Shown here piece after piece: positions 35,563 through 44,548 of a stretch of 64,000 bases of DNA. The notes beneath the pieces are model-generated. The model ran no database searches. It had not been told where the DNA came from and worked only from the letters and a program-made list of their open reading frames with translations. The first letter of the stretch is position 1. The number at the start of each line of letters is the position of its first letter. Origin of the DNA: Phyllobacterium sp. T1293 (GTDB taxonomy: Bacteria; Pseudomonadota; Alphaproteobacteria; Rhizobiales; Rhizobiaceae). The DNA lies in contig NZ_CP088274.1 in NCBI RefSeq assembly GCF_020731415.2, positions 242,501 to 306,500 of the forward strand, given 5' to 3'. A program made the translations under genes and the position numbers.

Positions 35563-37188
35563 TTAATGCATATCCAGCGGCGTCTTGTGAGCAGCAATAT
35601 CGTGCGGCAAAATTGTTTGCCGCTCGATCATGCGGTGAACGTGGATTTCGCCACCGCGATGTAGCTCACGAATGCGGTCACCAATCGCCGCGTCGGCCTG
35701 TGTTCGCCGTTGATTATGGCGAACATATTCAATCCAAGTGGGCGTGTGATAACTTTCCGTCCAGATTTCCGGCTTTTCCAGATCGCGCATCAGCGCCCAC
35801 TGCCCTGCTCCATCGCGAATCCGCACACGGCGACGGTCTGACATCAGTGCGAGGAATTCGGGAATGTCTTCTTCGGCAATCACATAATCGATCATGATAA
35901 CAATCGGACCGCTGCGTGGCTTCAGATCAAGTGCCAGAAGCGGCTCGCTGAACCGGTTGAGCGGATCAAGATTGAGCGATTTGAATTCGGGCAGGGCATA
36001 GCGAAGTCCAATCACAGCCCCCACAAGCATCAAGGCACCCGATGCGATCAGCGCCTTGTCCGCCCCGTACTGCTCCGCTGCCGCACCCCAGACCCAGCTT
36101 CCTGCGGCGATGCCTGCAAATGTCGTCGTCTGATAGAGCGACAAGGCGCGTCCGACAACCCAGCGCGGCGTCGACAGTTGTACGGTTACATTGAACAGGG
36201 AAAGGGCAAGCACCCAGCACGCCCCGGCCAGCAACAAAGCGATATTGGTTGGCCAGACAGACGTGCTTATCGCTGTAATGACCGCACTCACGGCAAATCC
36301 TGCAAATGCAACGCGCACAATAGCTTCGCTTGAGAGAGACTCACGCAAGCGTGCGCTAAGCAAAGCGCCGCCAATAGCTCCAATACCGAATGAACCGAGC
36401 ATGACGCCATATGTCAGAGGCCCGCCATGAACGAGATCACGCGCGACAAGCGGCAACAGTGCCAGAATGGCGCTTGCCGAAAGACCAAACACAAAACCAC
36501 GAATCACCACTTTGCCGATATTGGGTGACATCGCCACATAACGCAGACCCGCCGATATGGCTCGCCCCAAAGATTCGCGCGGCAAGGGGCTGGGGTCAAT
36601 TTTCGGCTGCCACCGCATCAATGCGTAGATAACTGCAAAATAGCTGACCGCATTCACCGCAAAGGTTGCAGCTGCACCGGCTATGGCAACGATAAGACCG
36701 CCGATGGCCGGACCGACGCTGCGCGTAATGTTGAACCCCATGCTGTTCAGCGCTACGGCATTGGGAAGGTCTTCGCGGGGGACCATATCCCCCACGGAGG
36801 CTTGCCAGGACGGGTTGTTCAATGCTGTTCCGCAGCCCAGAAGAAATGTGAAGGCCAGCAGAAGCCACGGCGTTATAAGGCCGAGATAGGCAAATACCGT
36901 CAACAGCGCTGACACAATCAGCATGAACCATTGCGCCACGAGCATCACTTTACGCCGGTCAAAATTGTCGGCAAGCGCTCCTGATACAAGCGAAAAAATC
37001 ATGATGGGCAGCGCCGTGGAAGCCTGAACAAGGGCCACCATATTCACCGAATCGGTAATCGACGTCATCATCCAGGCAGCACCGACCGCCTGAATCAGCG
37101 AGCCAAAATTGGAGACCAGACTCGCGATCCAGATAGTGCGGAATATGTCGTGCCTGAACGGGGCCAGTGGTGATGATCGATCCGCCAC
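35563..37188 (-). CDS. MFS exporter (MFS_3/EntS-like) with C-terminal monooxygenase-like domain
   Basis: 541 residues. About twelve membrane helices (residues 10-405) with the MFS loop GALADNFDRRKVM, then roughly 130 soluble residues (from KPRSGPIVIMIDYVIAEED) resembling the ferredoxin-like ABM domain that some MFS_3 proteins carry. EntS-type members export siderophores or other small molecules; the cargo here is unknown. The start is GTG 37188. Converges on tex with five bases between stops, no terminator visible. Confidence 0.83.
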   Translation of the reverse strand: MADRSSPLAPFRHDIFRTIWIASLVSNFGSLIQAVGAAWMMTSITDSVNMVALVQASTALPIMIFSLVSGALADNFDRRKVMLVAQWFMLIVSALLTVFAYLGLITPWLLLAFTFLLGCGTALNNPSWQASVGDMVPREDLPNAVALNSMGFNITRSVGPAIGGLIVAIAGAAATFAVNAVSYFAVIYALMRWQPKIDPSPLPRESLGRAISAGLRYVAMSPNIGKVVIRGFVFGLSASAILALLPLVARDLVHGGPLTYGVMLGSFGIGAIGGALLSARLRESLSSEAIVRVAFAGFAVSAVITAISTSVWPTNIALLLAGACWVLALSLFNVTVQLSTPRWVVGRALSLYQTTTFAGIAAGSWVWGAAAEQYGADKALIASGALMLVGAVIGLRYALPEFKSLNLDPLNRFSEPLLALDLKPRSGPIVIMIDYVIAEEDIPEFLALMSDRRRVRIRDGAGQWALMRDLEKPEIWTESYHTPTWIEYVRHNQRRTQADAAIGDRIRELHRGGEIHVHRMIERQTILPHDIAAHKTPLDMH

Positions 37189-37471
37189 CGCGTCTACTTT
37201 CTCTTTGGCGTGAAGTGCAAATCACTGCTCTAAACATTTATAGGCCTGGCAGACCGGATTGCCAGCGGTCAAATAGCTTTGAAACGCATTTTCGATAGCC
37301 TGGTAACAAAAATCCGGCAATGATCCGTCATTTGCGCGCATTCAAATGATCGCTGGAAGATAAAATGGGGTGCGGTGCAAAAACCGTCCGAACAGGGGTT
37401 TTCTTCCTGAATGAATTGGACTATATGACCCCCCACCGGCTTAATCAGCCACCGCATTTCAAAGCGGTTGT
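37189..37471. other. Intergenic region before tRNA-Gln
   Basis: 283 bp between the MFS gene and the tRNA. A 62-codon minus-strand frame (37269-37457) has no ribosome-binding site or recognisable similarity. I see no other feature. Confidence 0.5.
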
Positions 37472-37545
37472 TGGGGAATAGGTTAACGGTAGACCCACGG
37501 ACTCTGACTCCGTTAGTCCTGGTTCGAATCCAGGTTCCCCAGCCA
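37472..37545 (+). tRNA. tRNA-Gln (anticodon CTG)
   Basis: 74 bases including an encoded CCA. Acceptor arms TGGGGAA (37472) and TTCCCCA (37535-37541) pair, discriminator G, then CCA. The anticodon stem ACGGA/TCCGT closes the loop CTCTGAC, placing CTG at 34-36, and the T arm has GGTTCGAATCC. The weak first pair T-A is typical of bacterial tRNA-Gln. A T-run (ATTTTTTC) follows directly. No integrase or repeated 3' end is seen nearby. Confidence 0.96.
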
Positions 37546-37672
37546 TTTTTTCACATCAGTAAACCACCTCATTTAACACCGCCGCGTCGATCGTTATTGA
37601 CTTTCGACATTGCGCGGCTGACACCTTACGACAGTATTTCGTAGCATCAGCTTCAATGGTTGTGACATTGCA

Positions 37673-39097
37673 ATGAGCAGTCTGAAATTCGGAACAAGCG
37701 GCCTGCGTGGTCTGGTGACAGAACTACCCGACGGTGTCTGCAAAGCCTATACTCTCGCGTTCCTCACACATATGCAGAAGGTGACCGGTGTTACATCGGA
37801 CAGCACTTTGCTCCTCGGTTACGATCTGCGTTCAAGCAGTCCGCGCATAGCCGCAGCTTGTATTTCTGCAGCGCAAGCTTTCGGCATGAGGGTGGAAAAT
37901 TGTGGCCCTTTGCCAACACCGGCGCTGGCATTGAGGGCCCTTATTTTGAAGGCCCCGGCAATTATGGTCACAGGCAGCCATATTCCTGCAGATCGAAATG
38001 GCTTGAAATTCTATCGACCGGATGGCGAAATCGACAAGATTGACGAAGCCGGTATTCTGGCGGTTCTTGATCTCGCCATGGAACATCCGATCACGCCGGA
38101 TGAACCGACCACGATCATGCCAGATGCCTTGCAAAATTATATCAATCGAAGCATTGCCGTGCTCAAGCCAAGGGCGCTGGCCGGAAAGAGGATTGGCGTT
38201 TATCAGCATAGCTCCGTTGCGGGCGATTTGATCGTCACCATTCTGCAAAACTTGGGAGCTGACGCTATTGCGCTTGGTCACTCCGACATATTCGTGCCTG
38301 TTGATACCGAAGCTCTTCGTCCCGAGGATGTCGCCTTCGCTGAAGATGCGTGTAGAAAATATAAGCTTGATGCGCTGGTTTCGACTGATGGCGATGCCGA
38401 TCGGCCACTTGTCGCCGATGAGAATGGCGTTTTCATCCGCGGTGACAGTGTTGGCCTGTTGACCGCACATTTTCTCAACGCAGATGCCGTTGTTACACCG
38501 GTAACATCGAATACTGCCATTGAACTGAGCAATCTCTTTGCAAAAGTCTATCGGACGCGCGTCGGATCACCCTATGTGATCGAGGGCATGGAACAGGCCC
38601 GGGCGGACGGTTTGAAGCGAATTGTTGGCTTTGAAGCCAATGGCGGAGTTTTGTTGGGCTCTCCTGTGACCACCGGAGGGGGAACATTGGATGCATTACC
38701 AACGCGCGACGCGATGCTTCCCATCCTGAGTGTTCTCGGGATGGCGGCTAGCAAAGACGTAGCGATATCCGCGCTGCTACACGACCTGCCGTCCCGCTTT
38801 ACCCGCAGTGGTCGTCTGGAACATATCCCATCAACGGCCAGCGATCCGTTTCTGCAAGGCTTGCTTGATAGTGCGCGACGCGATGCCTTCTTCGCGCAGG
38901 TTGGCACGATTAGGGCAAGTGACGCGATTGACGGCGTGCGCGTGGTGCTCTCGACCGGCGAAGTGGTCCACTATCGTGCGTCTGGCAATGCACCGGAACT
39001 GCGCTGTTACGCAGAGGCATCCAACGACAGCCGCGCCGAAGAACTGCTTCAATGGGGATTAAAGCAAGCTCAAGAAGCCTTGAGCTTGCCTTCGTGA
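37673..39097 (+). CDS. manB: Phosphomannomutase (ManB/NoeK type)
   Basis: 474 residues of the alpha-D-phosphohexomutase family. It starts LKFGTSGLRGLV, has the phosphoserine loop TGSHIPADRNGLKFY with Ser102, the Mg-binding DGDADRPL, the sugar-specificity loop FEANGGVLLGS, and the C-terminal phosphate-binding RASGNAPELR. It should interconvert mannose-6-phosphate and mannose-1-phosphate (or glucose phosphates) for nucleotide-sugar synthesis, fitting the adjacent rhamnose and glycosyltransferase genes. The last 34 bases of the coding region contain a perfect terminator-like hairpin. Converges on rfbD. Confidence 0.88.
   Translation: MSSLKFGTSGLRGLVTELPDGVCKAYTLAFLTHMQKVTGVTSDSTLLLGYDLRSSSPRIAAACISAAQAFGMRVENCGPLPTPALALRALILKAPAIMVTGSHIPADRNGLKFYRPDGEIDKIDEAGILAVLDLAMEHPITPDEPTTIMPDALQNYINRSIAVLKPRALAGKRIGVYQHSSVAGDLIVTILQNLGADAIALGHSDIFVPVDTEALRPEDVAFAEDACRKYKLDALVSTDGDADRPLVADENGVFIRGDSVGLLTAHFLNADAVVTPVTSNTAIELSNLFAKVYRTRVGSPYVIEGMEQARADGLKRIVGFEANGGVLLGSPVTTGGGTLDALPTRDAMLPILSVLGMAASKDVAISALLHDLPSRFTRSGRLEHIPSTASDPFLQGLLDSARRDAFFAQVGTIRASDAIDGVRVVLSTGEVVHYRASGNAPELRCYAEASNDSRAEELLQWGLKQAQEALSLPS
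39064..39089. terminator. Bidirectional terminator inside the 3' end of manB
   Basis: Perfect 11-bp stem GCAAGCTCAAG / CTTGAGCTTGC with a 4-base loop, wholly within manB coding sequence just before its stop. On the minus strand TTTAATCC follows, so it can end the rfb operon; on the plus strand the tail is CTTCGTG. Confidence 0.75.
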
Positions 39098-39112
39098 TCT
39101 CTGCTTAAGGCA

Positions 39113-40000
39113 TTAGCTCAATTGCAGGAGTCTTTTGACCGTTGACTTGGTCGACTGTTCCCAAGCGGGCGCTTTCCAGCCAAACATCTCATGGAATTTT
39201 TCGGTGTTAAGGCGCGAATTCAAGGGCCGCCGGGCTTTTGTAGGATATTCTGACGTTAGAATATCCTTGACGTCAGCAAATGGTCCTTGCGCGTCTTGAC
39301 TGGCCTGAAAAATCGTTCGCGCAAAATTGCTCCAGCTCGTACTGCCTGTCCCGGCAAGGTGATATATGCCGAAAGCGTCGAATTGCGGATCGACATGAAG
39401 GCGCTCAGCTACGCAAAGAATACCATCCGCAATATCAATCGCCGATGTCGGATTGCCCCATTGATCCGATACAACTGAGAGGCTGTCACGGCTTGCCGCC
39501 AGATGCAGCATGGTCTTGACGAAGTTCTTGCCGAACGGACTATAGACCCATGCCGTGCGCAGGATCAGATGCTTGCTGTTGGCTGCAGCGACCAATGCTT
39601 CACCCGCCAGTTTGGTTCGCCCATAAACACCATGTGGTCCGGTGGGGTCAGCTTCGGTATAAGGTTTTTCACCTTCGCCAGCGAATACATAATCCGTTGA
39701 AAGATGGATAACAGGAGCGCCTGCACGCGCGGCAGCCTCGGCTACCGCACCTGCGCCAGCTGCATTGATAGCATATGATAACTCAGGTTCATCCTCCGCC
39801 TGATCGACAGCCGTATAGGCAGCGGCTGAAACCACGAGATCAGGCTTTGCAGTCTTTATCGCATCGAAAATGGTATCCGGTTTTGCCAAATCAAAGTCCG
39901 GACGTCCAAGCGTCAACAGTTCGACCGACGGATGAAGCGCGGCGCGTTCGATCAGACTGCGGGCAACCTGCCCTTCGCGTCCTGTTACAACAACTCTCAT
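39113..40000 (-). CDS. rfbD: dTDP-4-dehydrorhamnose reductase
   Basis: 295 residues, extended SDR family. N-terminal [11 protein letters not shown] in place of the usual Gxx[14 protein letters not shown], and the catalytic YGRTK. It makes dTDP-L-rhamnose with NAD(P)H, the last step of the pathway. Its start overlaps rfbB stop by four bases. Last gene of rfbACBD. Confidence 0.94.
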   Translation of the reverse strand: MRVVVTGREGQVARSLIERAALHPSVELLTLGRPDFDLAKPDTIFDAIKTAKPDLVVSAAAYTAVDQAEDEPELSYAINAAGAGAVAEAAARAGAPVIHLSTDYVFAGEGEKPYTEADPTGPHGVYGRTKLAGEALVAAANSKHLILRTAWVYSPFGKNFVKTMLHLAASRDSLSVVSDQWGNPTSAIDIADGILCVAERLHVDPQFDAFGIYHLAGTGSTSWSNFARTIFQASQDAQGPFADVKDILTSEYPTKARRPLNSRLNTEKFHEMFGWKAPAWEQSTKSTVKRLLQLS

Positions 40001-41073
40001 GCGGTTCCTTTTTTCAGGGATACCGAACCAAGCCGCTCCCCTGCATAACTTCCACTACGGATCGGCTCCCACCACCACTTGTTGTCGAGATACCATTGCA
40101 CGGTCCGCTCCAGACCGGTGTCGAATGTCTCTGCTGGTTTCCAGCCGAGTTCCCGTTCAATCTTGGAAGCGTCGATGGCATAACGGCGATCATGGCCGGG
40201 TCGATCAGTAACGAAGGTGATGAGATCCCGGTAGCGTGCGCCGCCTTTGCGCGGACGCTTGCTGTCTAGAATATCGCATATGGTTTCGACAACGCTGAGA
40301 TTGGTGCGTTCGGCACGGCCGCCAATATTATAGCTTTCACCCGGCTTGCCTTTGGTTACAACCAATTCCAATGCCCGCGCGTGATCCTCAACGAAAAGCC
40401 AGTCGCGAACATTTGCACCGGCCCCATAGACCGGCAACGGCTTCTCATCCAAAGCGTTGAGAATAACCAGCGGGATCAGCTTTTCGGGAAAATGGAATGG
40501 ACCATAATTGTTCGAGCAATTCGATAGGACTACCGGCAAACCATACGTCTCATGCCATGCACGAACCAAATGATCCGAGGCAGCTTTTGAGGCTGAGTAA
40601 GGGGATGAGGGAGCGTAGGGCGTCTCTTCCGTGAAGATACCGCTGTCGAAAGGCAGATCGCCAAACACTTCATCCGTCGAAATATGATGGAAGCGGAAAT
40701 TGGATTTTGCCGGCTCCGGCAGGTCCCGCCAATATGTCAGCGCCGCATTGAGCATGCGGAATGTTCCGACAATGTTTGTTTCAATGAAGGCTGCCGGACC
40801 GTCAATCGAGCGATCCACATGGCTCTCGGCAGCCAAGTGCATGATCGCATCGATCTTCTCATTGCGAAGAATGTCCAGAATTGTGGTGTCATCACAAATG
40901 TCAGCCTCGACGAAGCTGTAATTCGGATAATTCTCGATCTGTCGAAGCGAAGCGAGATTGCCCGCGTAAGTAAGCTTGTCGAGGTTAAAGACTTGGTTTT
41001 GGGGATTTGCCGCAAGCTGACGGCAAACCGCCGACCCGATAAAACCCGCACCACCCGTAACTAGGATTTTCAT
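39997..41073 (-). CDS. rfbB: dTDP-glucose 4,6-dehydratase
   Basis: 358 residues, extended SDR. NAD-binding [32 protein letters not shown] with the catalytic Asp-Glu, and [12 protein letters not shown] with Tyr/Lys. Converts dTDP-glucose to dTDP-4-keto-6-deoxyglucose. Sits between rfbC and rfbD, coupled to rfbD by ATGA. Confidence 0.95.
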   Translation of the reverse strand: MKILVTGGAGFIGSAVCRQLAANPQNQVFNLDKLTYAGNLASLRQIENYPNYSFVEADICDDTTILDILRNEKIDAIMHLAAESHVDRSIDGPAAFIETNIVGTFRMLNAALTYWRDLPEPAKSNFRFHHISTDEVFGDLPFDSGIFTEETPYAPSSPYSASKAASDHLVRAWHETYGLPVVLSNCSNNYGPFHFPEKLIPLVILNALDEKPLPVYGAGANVRDWLFVEDHARALELVVTKGKPGESYNIGGRAERTNLSVVETICDILDSKRPRKGGARYRDLITFVTDRPGHDRRYAIDASKIERELGWKPAETFDTGLERTVQWYLDNKWWWEPIRSGSYAGERLGSVSLKKGTA

Positions 41074-41088
41074 GAAAAGAACTCTCTC

Positions 41089-41643
41089 TCAGGGGAAAAC
41101 TTCGGTGCCGTCAAGCAAAGGTGCTTTCCGGTCCTTGTCAGAAAGCTGGAGCGTTGAAGCGTCCAGTGGCCACTCAATCCCTATGGAGGGGTCATCGAAG
41201 CGAATACCGCGGTCATGTTGAGGTGAATAATAATCCGTAACCTTGTAAATAACCTCGGTATTTTCCTCCAAAGTTACAAAGCCATGGGCGAAACCTTTTG
41301 GGACAAGAATCTGGTTCCACTTTGCAGCCGACACCTCAAGCGAAACCCACTTCCTGAAAGTCGGAGAACTCTGGCGAATATCAACCACCACATCAAGAAT
41401 AGAGCCCTTGACGACACGAACCAATTTATCCTGAGCCCGCGGCGGCAACTGATAATGCAACCCGCGCAAAACACCTTTGGCAGCCGAAAACGAATGATTG
41501 TCCTGTACAAACTGCAGCGTAATCCCCGCCGCGGCAAAACTATCGGCATTGTAGGTTTCGGAAAAAAAGCCTCGGTCATCACCAAATTTGGGCGGCAATA
41601 TCTCAAGCACGCCTTCAAGGGCGAGCGGTCTGACTTCAATCAT
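41089..41643 (-). CDS. rfbC: dTDP-4-dehydrorhamnose 3,5-epimerase
   Basis: 184 residues, cupin-fold epimerase of usual length. [25 protein letters not shown] (with the catalytic His), [26 protein letters not shown]. Overlaps the rfbA stop by four bases. Confidence 0.95.
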   Translation of the reverse strand: MIEVRPLALEGVLEILPPKFGDDRGFFSETYNADSFAAAGITLQFVQDNHSFSAAKGVLRGLHYQLPPRAQDKLVRVVKGSILDVVVDIRQSSPTFRKWVSLEVSAAKWNQILVPKGFAHGFVTLEENTEVIYKVTDYYSPQHDRGIRFDDPSIGIEWPLDASTLQLSDKDRKAPLLDGTEVFP

Positions 41644-42521
41644 TCTTTCCCAATCTCCTCAGCACGCCGCCGCAAATAGGCTGCGTATTCCGTCTTTCCC
41701 ATTTTTGCTGCCCGTTCGAGCACCTGATCGGAGTTCAACCAGCCCCATTCCAGACCAATCTCTTCCGGGCATGCGATCTTGATGCCTTGCCGGTGTTCGA
41801 TTGTCCGAACAAACGATGAAGCCTCATGCAAACTGTCGTGCGTACCAGTATCAAGCCAGGCATAGCCACGTCCGAGCTGCTGGACCTGTAGATCCCCGCG
41901 CTCAAGATAGACATTGTTGACGCTGGTAATCTCCAATTCGCCACGGGACGACGGTTCAATTGACGCTGCAATGTCGACAACATCATTGCTGTAAAAATAA
42001 AGCCCCGTCACGGCCCAGTTGGATTTGGGTTTCACCGGCTTTTCCTCAATGGATATTGCCTGACCCGTGATTTTATCAAATTCAACAACGCCATAACGTT
42101 GCGGATCATCAACGTGATAGGCAAAGACTGTCCCGCCGGTCGTAATCGATGAAGCAAGCTGACACAATTTGGAAAGGCCATCGCCAAAATAGATGTTATC
42201 GCCCAGAATCATGGCGACACTGTCTTGGCCGATAAATTCGCGCCCTATGATAAATGCTTCAGCCAAGCCGTTTGGCTGGGGCTGTTCAGCATAGGAAAAG
42301 TTGACGCCGAAATCCGAACCATCTCCAAGCAGTTTCTGAAAAAGCGGTAGATCATGCGGTGTTGAGATGATCAGAATATCACGGATACCCGCGAGCATGA
42401 GAACACTCAGCGGGTAATAGATCATGGGTTTGTCATAGATGGGGAGAATTTGCTTCGACACTGCGATCGTCAATGGGTAAAGACGTGTACCGCTTCCGCC
42501 AGCTAGTATAATTCCCTTCAT
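41640..42521 (-). CDS. rfbA: Glucose-1-phosphate thymidylyltransferase
   Basis: 293 residues. Starts with the nucleotidyltransferase motif [18 protein letters not shown], then [18 protein letters not shown] and [12 protein letters not shown] with the metal-binding Asp. It makes dTDP-glucose, the first step. AGGAAG lies seven bases before the ATG. First gene of rfbACBD. Confidence 0.95.
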   Translation of the reverse strand: MKGIILAGGSGTRLYPLTIAVSKQILPIYDKPMIYYPLSVLMLAGIRDILIISTPHDLPLFQKLLGDGSDFGVNFSYAEQPQPNGLAEAFIIGREFIGQDSVAMILGDNIYFGDGLSKLCQLASSITTGGTVFAYHVDDPQRYGVVEFDKITGQAISIEEKPVKPKSNWAVTGLYFYSNDVVDIAASIEPSSRGELEITSVNNVYLERGDLQVQQLGRGYAWLDTGTHDSLHEASSFVRTIEHRQGIKIACPEEIGLEWGWLNSDQVLERAAKMGKTEYAAYLRRRAEEIGKE

Positions 42522-42783
42522 TCGATCACTTCCTTATGTCAATGCTAAAAGTCGAGTCGTGATATGACGCCTTCAATAGCCGCCGGTAATTTCTTTTAAA
42601 AATGGCGAAATGCGGTTCGCCTATCATTGTGGCAGACATTTGGCGAGAACAGAACCACGAGTCAACCGAGACAAAATGGAAAAATGGCAAGAATAAATGT
42701 CTATTCTCCAACAAGCTGATGATTTTACGACATAATTATCGTCGAAAACTATATACGCAATGCCAAGTAAAACGGATTTCTGA
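42522..42783. other. AT-rich intergenic region between rfbA and the glycosyltransferases
   Basis: 262 bp, clearly more AT-rich than its surroundings, holding the divergent promoters for rfb and the GT genes. I could not pick out convincing -35/-10 pairs; a TTGACA at 42536-42541 (minus) is too close to rfbA to act. No gene is supported. Confidence 0.5.
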
Positions 42784-43701
42784 ATGCGAACTGAGCACCA
42801 ATCTGAAGTCAGCGCGATTATCGTGACTTATAATCCGGAGGTTGCAGCTCTTGCGAAACTTCTGAACGCGATAGGTCCCCAAGTTGCTGAAGTCATTGTG
42901 GTGGACAATGGTTCGAAAGCGGATTTAAATCAGTGGCTTGCAAATCAGGCCATCGAGGCAAAGCTCGTGTCTCTCGGCACGAATTGCGGTATCGCAAAAG
43001 CACAAAATGTCGGCATCGATCAGGCCCGGACAAGGGGTTCAAACTTCATTCTTTTGCTTGATCAGGACAGTGTGCCAGCCCCAAATATGGTGGCCACCTT
43101 GCTATCGGCAGCCAAGGCCCAGATCGCTGGAGGTATCAAGCTTGGCTGCGTTGGTCCGCGATATGAGGATTCGCGCCAGAACAATCCTCCCCCTTTTGTA
43201 AAAATAGAAGGGCTTCGCCTTCAGCGCCAAGCCTGTGCTTCGGCAGATTCAGTTGTGGACGTGGATTATCTCATTGCTTCGGGGTGTCTCATTCCCATGA
43301 CAACCATTGACGATGTTGGTGATATGAAAGAAGAACTGTTCATCGACTATGTGGATATCGAGTGGGGTTTGCGCGCGCAGCAGAAGGGCTACCGTTCTTT
43401 TGGCGTTTGTGCCGCGCAAATGCAGCACGATCTCGGTGACAATCCCGTCAAATTCCGTGGACGGTATATTCCTGTTCACAGCCCATTAAGGCACTATTAT
43501 CATTTCCGGAACGCTGTCTGGCTTTATCGGCAATCATGGCTACGGACCAACTGGAAAGTTGTCGATGCGGCACGTCTCGCACGAAAATTCGTTTTCTACA
43601 GCCTTTTTACTGCACCTCGGCGCAAACATGCCTGGATGATGACAATCGGCATATTTCACGGCCTTATCGGGCGTATGGGAAAGAAGGCCGATAATGGTTG
43701 A
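42784..43701 (+). CDS. Family 2 glycosyltransferase (putative rhamnosyltransferase)
   Basis: 305 residues, GT-A fold GT2. N-terminal VSAIIVTYNPE, VIVVDNGSK, the metal-binding LLLDQDSVP, and the acceptor-side DYVDIEWGLRAQQKGY. This pattern is shared with RfbF-type rhamnosyltransferases. Its location between rfbACBD and a second GT2 supports transfer of rhamnose from dTDP-L-rhamnose onto a lipopolysaccharide or other glycan at the cytoplasmic face. Overlaps the next gene by eight bases. Confidence 0.85.
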   Translation: MRTEHQSEVSAIIVTYNPEVAALAKLLNAIGPQVAEVIVVDNGSKADLNQWLANQAIEAKLVSLGTNCGIAKAQNVGIDQARTRGSNFILLLDQDSVPAPNMVATLLSAAKAQIAGGIKLGCVGPRYEDSRQNNPPPFVKIEGLRLQRQACASADSVVDVDYLIASGCLIPMTTIDDVGDMKEELFIDYVDIEWGLRAQQKGYRSFGVCAAQMQHDLGDNPVKFRGRYIPVHSPLRHYYHFRNAVWLYRQSWLRTNWKVVDAARLARKFVFYSLFTAPRRKHAWMMTIGIFHGLIGRMGKKADNG

Positions 43702-44521
43702 ACACAATGTCCTCGTCACAAATCCAGATCATGAGATCACGATCAGCGTCGTGATTTTCAAACCAGATCGCGTCGTGCTCGGCAATACACTCAAAAGCCT
43801 GCAAAGGGCACTTCAGGAGACAACTCCGCTTCGCGCCAAGCTCTACATCATCGACAACACGCCAGATGTTTCGGACCACAATTGGCTGAGAGAACTGTTG
43901 CCCGACCTGCCACTTGAGATCATCGCGGGGCACGGCAATATCGGTTTTGGTGCAGCCAACAATATGATTCTGGACAAAGCGGGTGAATTCCATCTTGTTT
44001 TGAACCCTGACGTGGAAATGCAGCCGGATGCCCTGAAACAGGCGCTGGCATTCATGACAGAAAACCCAGCCGGTGGCCTGATCACACCAAAGGCGTTTAA
44101 TCCAGACGGAAGCACGCAATATCTTTGCAAACGATATCCCGCAATCTTCGACCTGCTTGTTCGCGGTTTTGCTCCAAACGGTATCAAAAAGCTGTTTCGC
44201 AAGCGGTTGCAGCGGTACGAGATGCGGGATCAGATTGCAGATACGCCATTCTGGGACCCTCCCATTGTCAGCGGATGTTTTATGTTCTTTCGCGGCGATA
44301 TTTACAAACAGTTGGGCGGTTTTGATCCGCGCTATCTGCTCTATTTCGAAGATTTCGACATCTCACTGCGTACCGGCAAAATAACACGCATTGCCTATGT
44401 CCCGGCAGTCAAAATCGTCCACGAAGGTGGTCATGCCGCCAGCAAAGGCCTCTGGCACATCAGGCAGTTTGCCCGCTCGGCGTTCATATTCTACACGACC
44501 TATCCACTGAAGCTTTTCTAA
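43694..44521 (+). CDS. Family 2 glycosyltransferase (WbbL-like rhamnosyltransferase)
   Basis: 275 residues, GT2. GHGNIGFGAANN, LVLNPDVEMQPDAL carrying the metal-binding Asp, PPIVSGCFMFFR, and LYFEDFDISLRTGK: the layout of WbbL-type rhamnosyltransferases that start or extend O-antigen. Its ATG lies eight bases inside the preceding GT gene, so the two are coupled. Converges on the MHS transporter gene. Confidence 0.85.
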   Translation: MVEHNVLVTNPDHEITISVVIFKPDRVVLGNTLKSLQRALQETTPLRAKLYIIDNTPDVSDHNWLRELLPDLPLEIIAGHGNIGFGAANNMILDKAGEFHLVLNPDVEMQPDALKQALAFMTENPAGGLITPKAFNPDGSTQYLCKRYPAIFDLLVRGFAPNGIKKLFRKRLQRYEMRDQIADTPFWDPPIVSGCFMFFRGDIYKQLGGFDPRYLLYFEDFDISLRTGKITRIAYVPAVKIVHEGGHAASKGLWHIRQFARSAFIFYTTYPLKLF

Positions 44522-44548
44522 TCCGTGGTCTAGGCGCCGCGAAGACCG

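Noticed and set aside
37269..37457. 62-codon minus-strand frame before the tRNA
   Set aside because: No ribosome-binding site, no recognisable domain and Cys/Phe-rich composition unlike neighbours.
37472..37545. tRNA-Gln as an integration site for a genomic island
   Set aside because: No integrase, no repeated tRNA 3' end and no phage or conjugation genes nearby; flanking genes are ordinary.
42526..42714. Small minus-strand frame between rfbA and the glycosyltransferase
   Set aside because: Lies in AT-rich promoter DNA with no ribosome-binding site or similarity.
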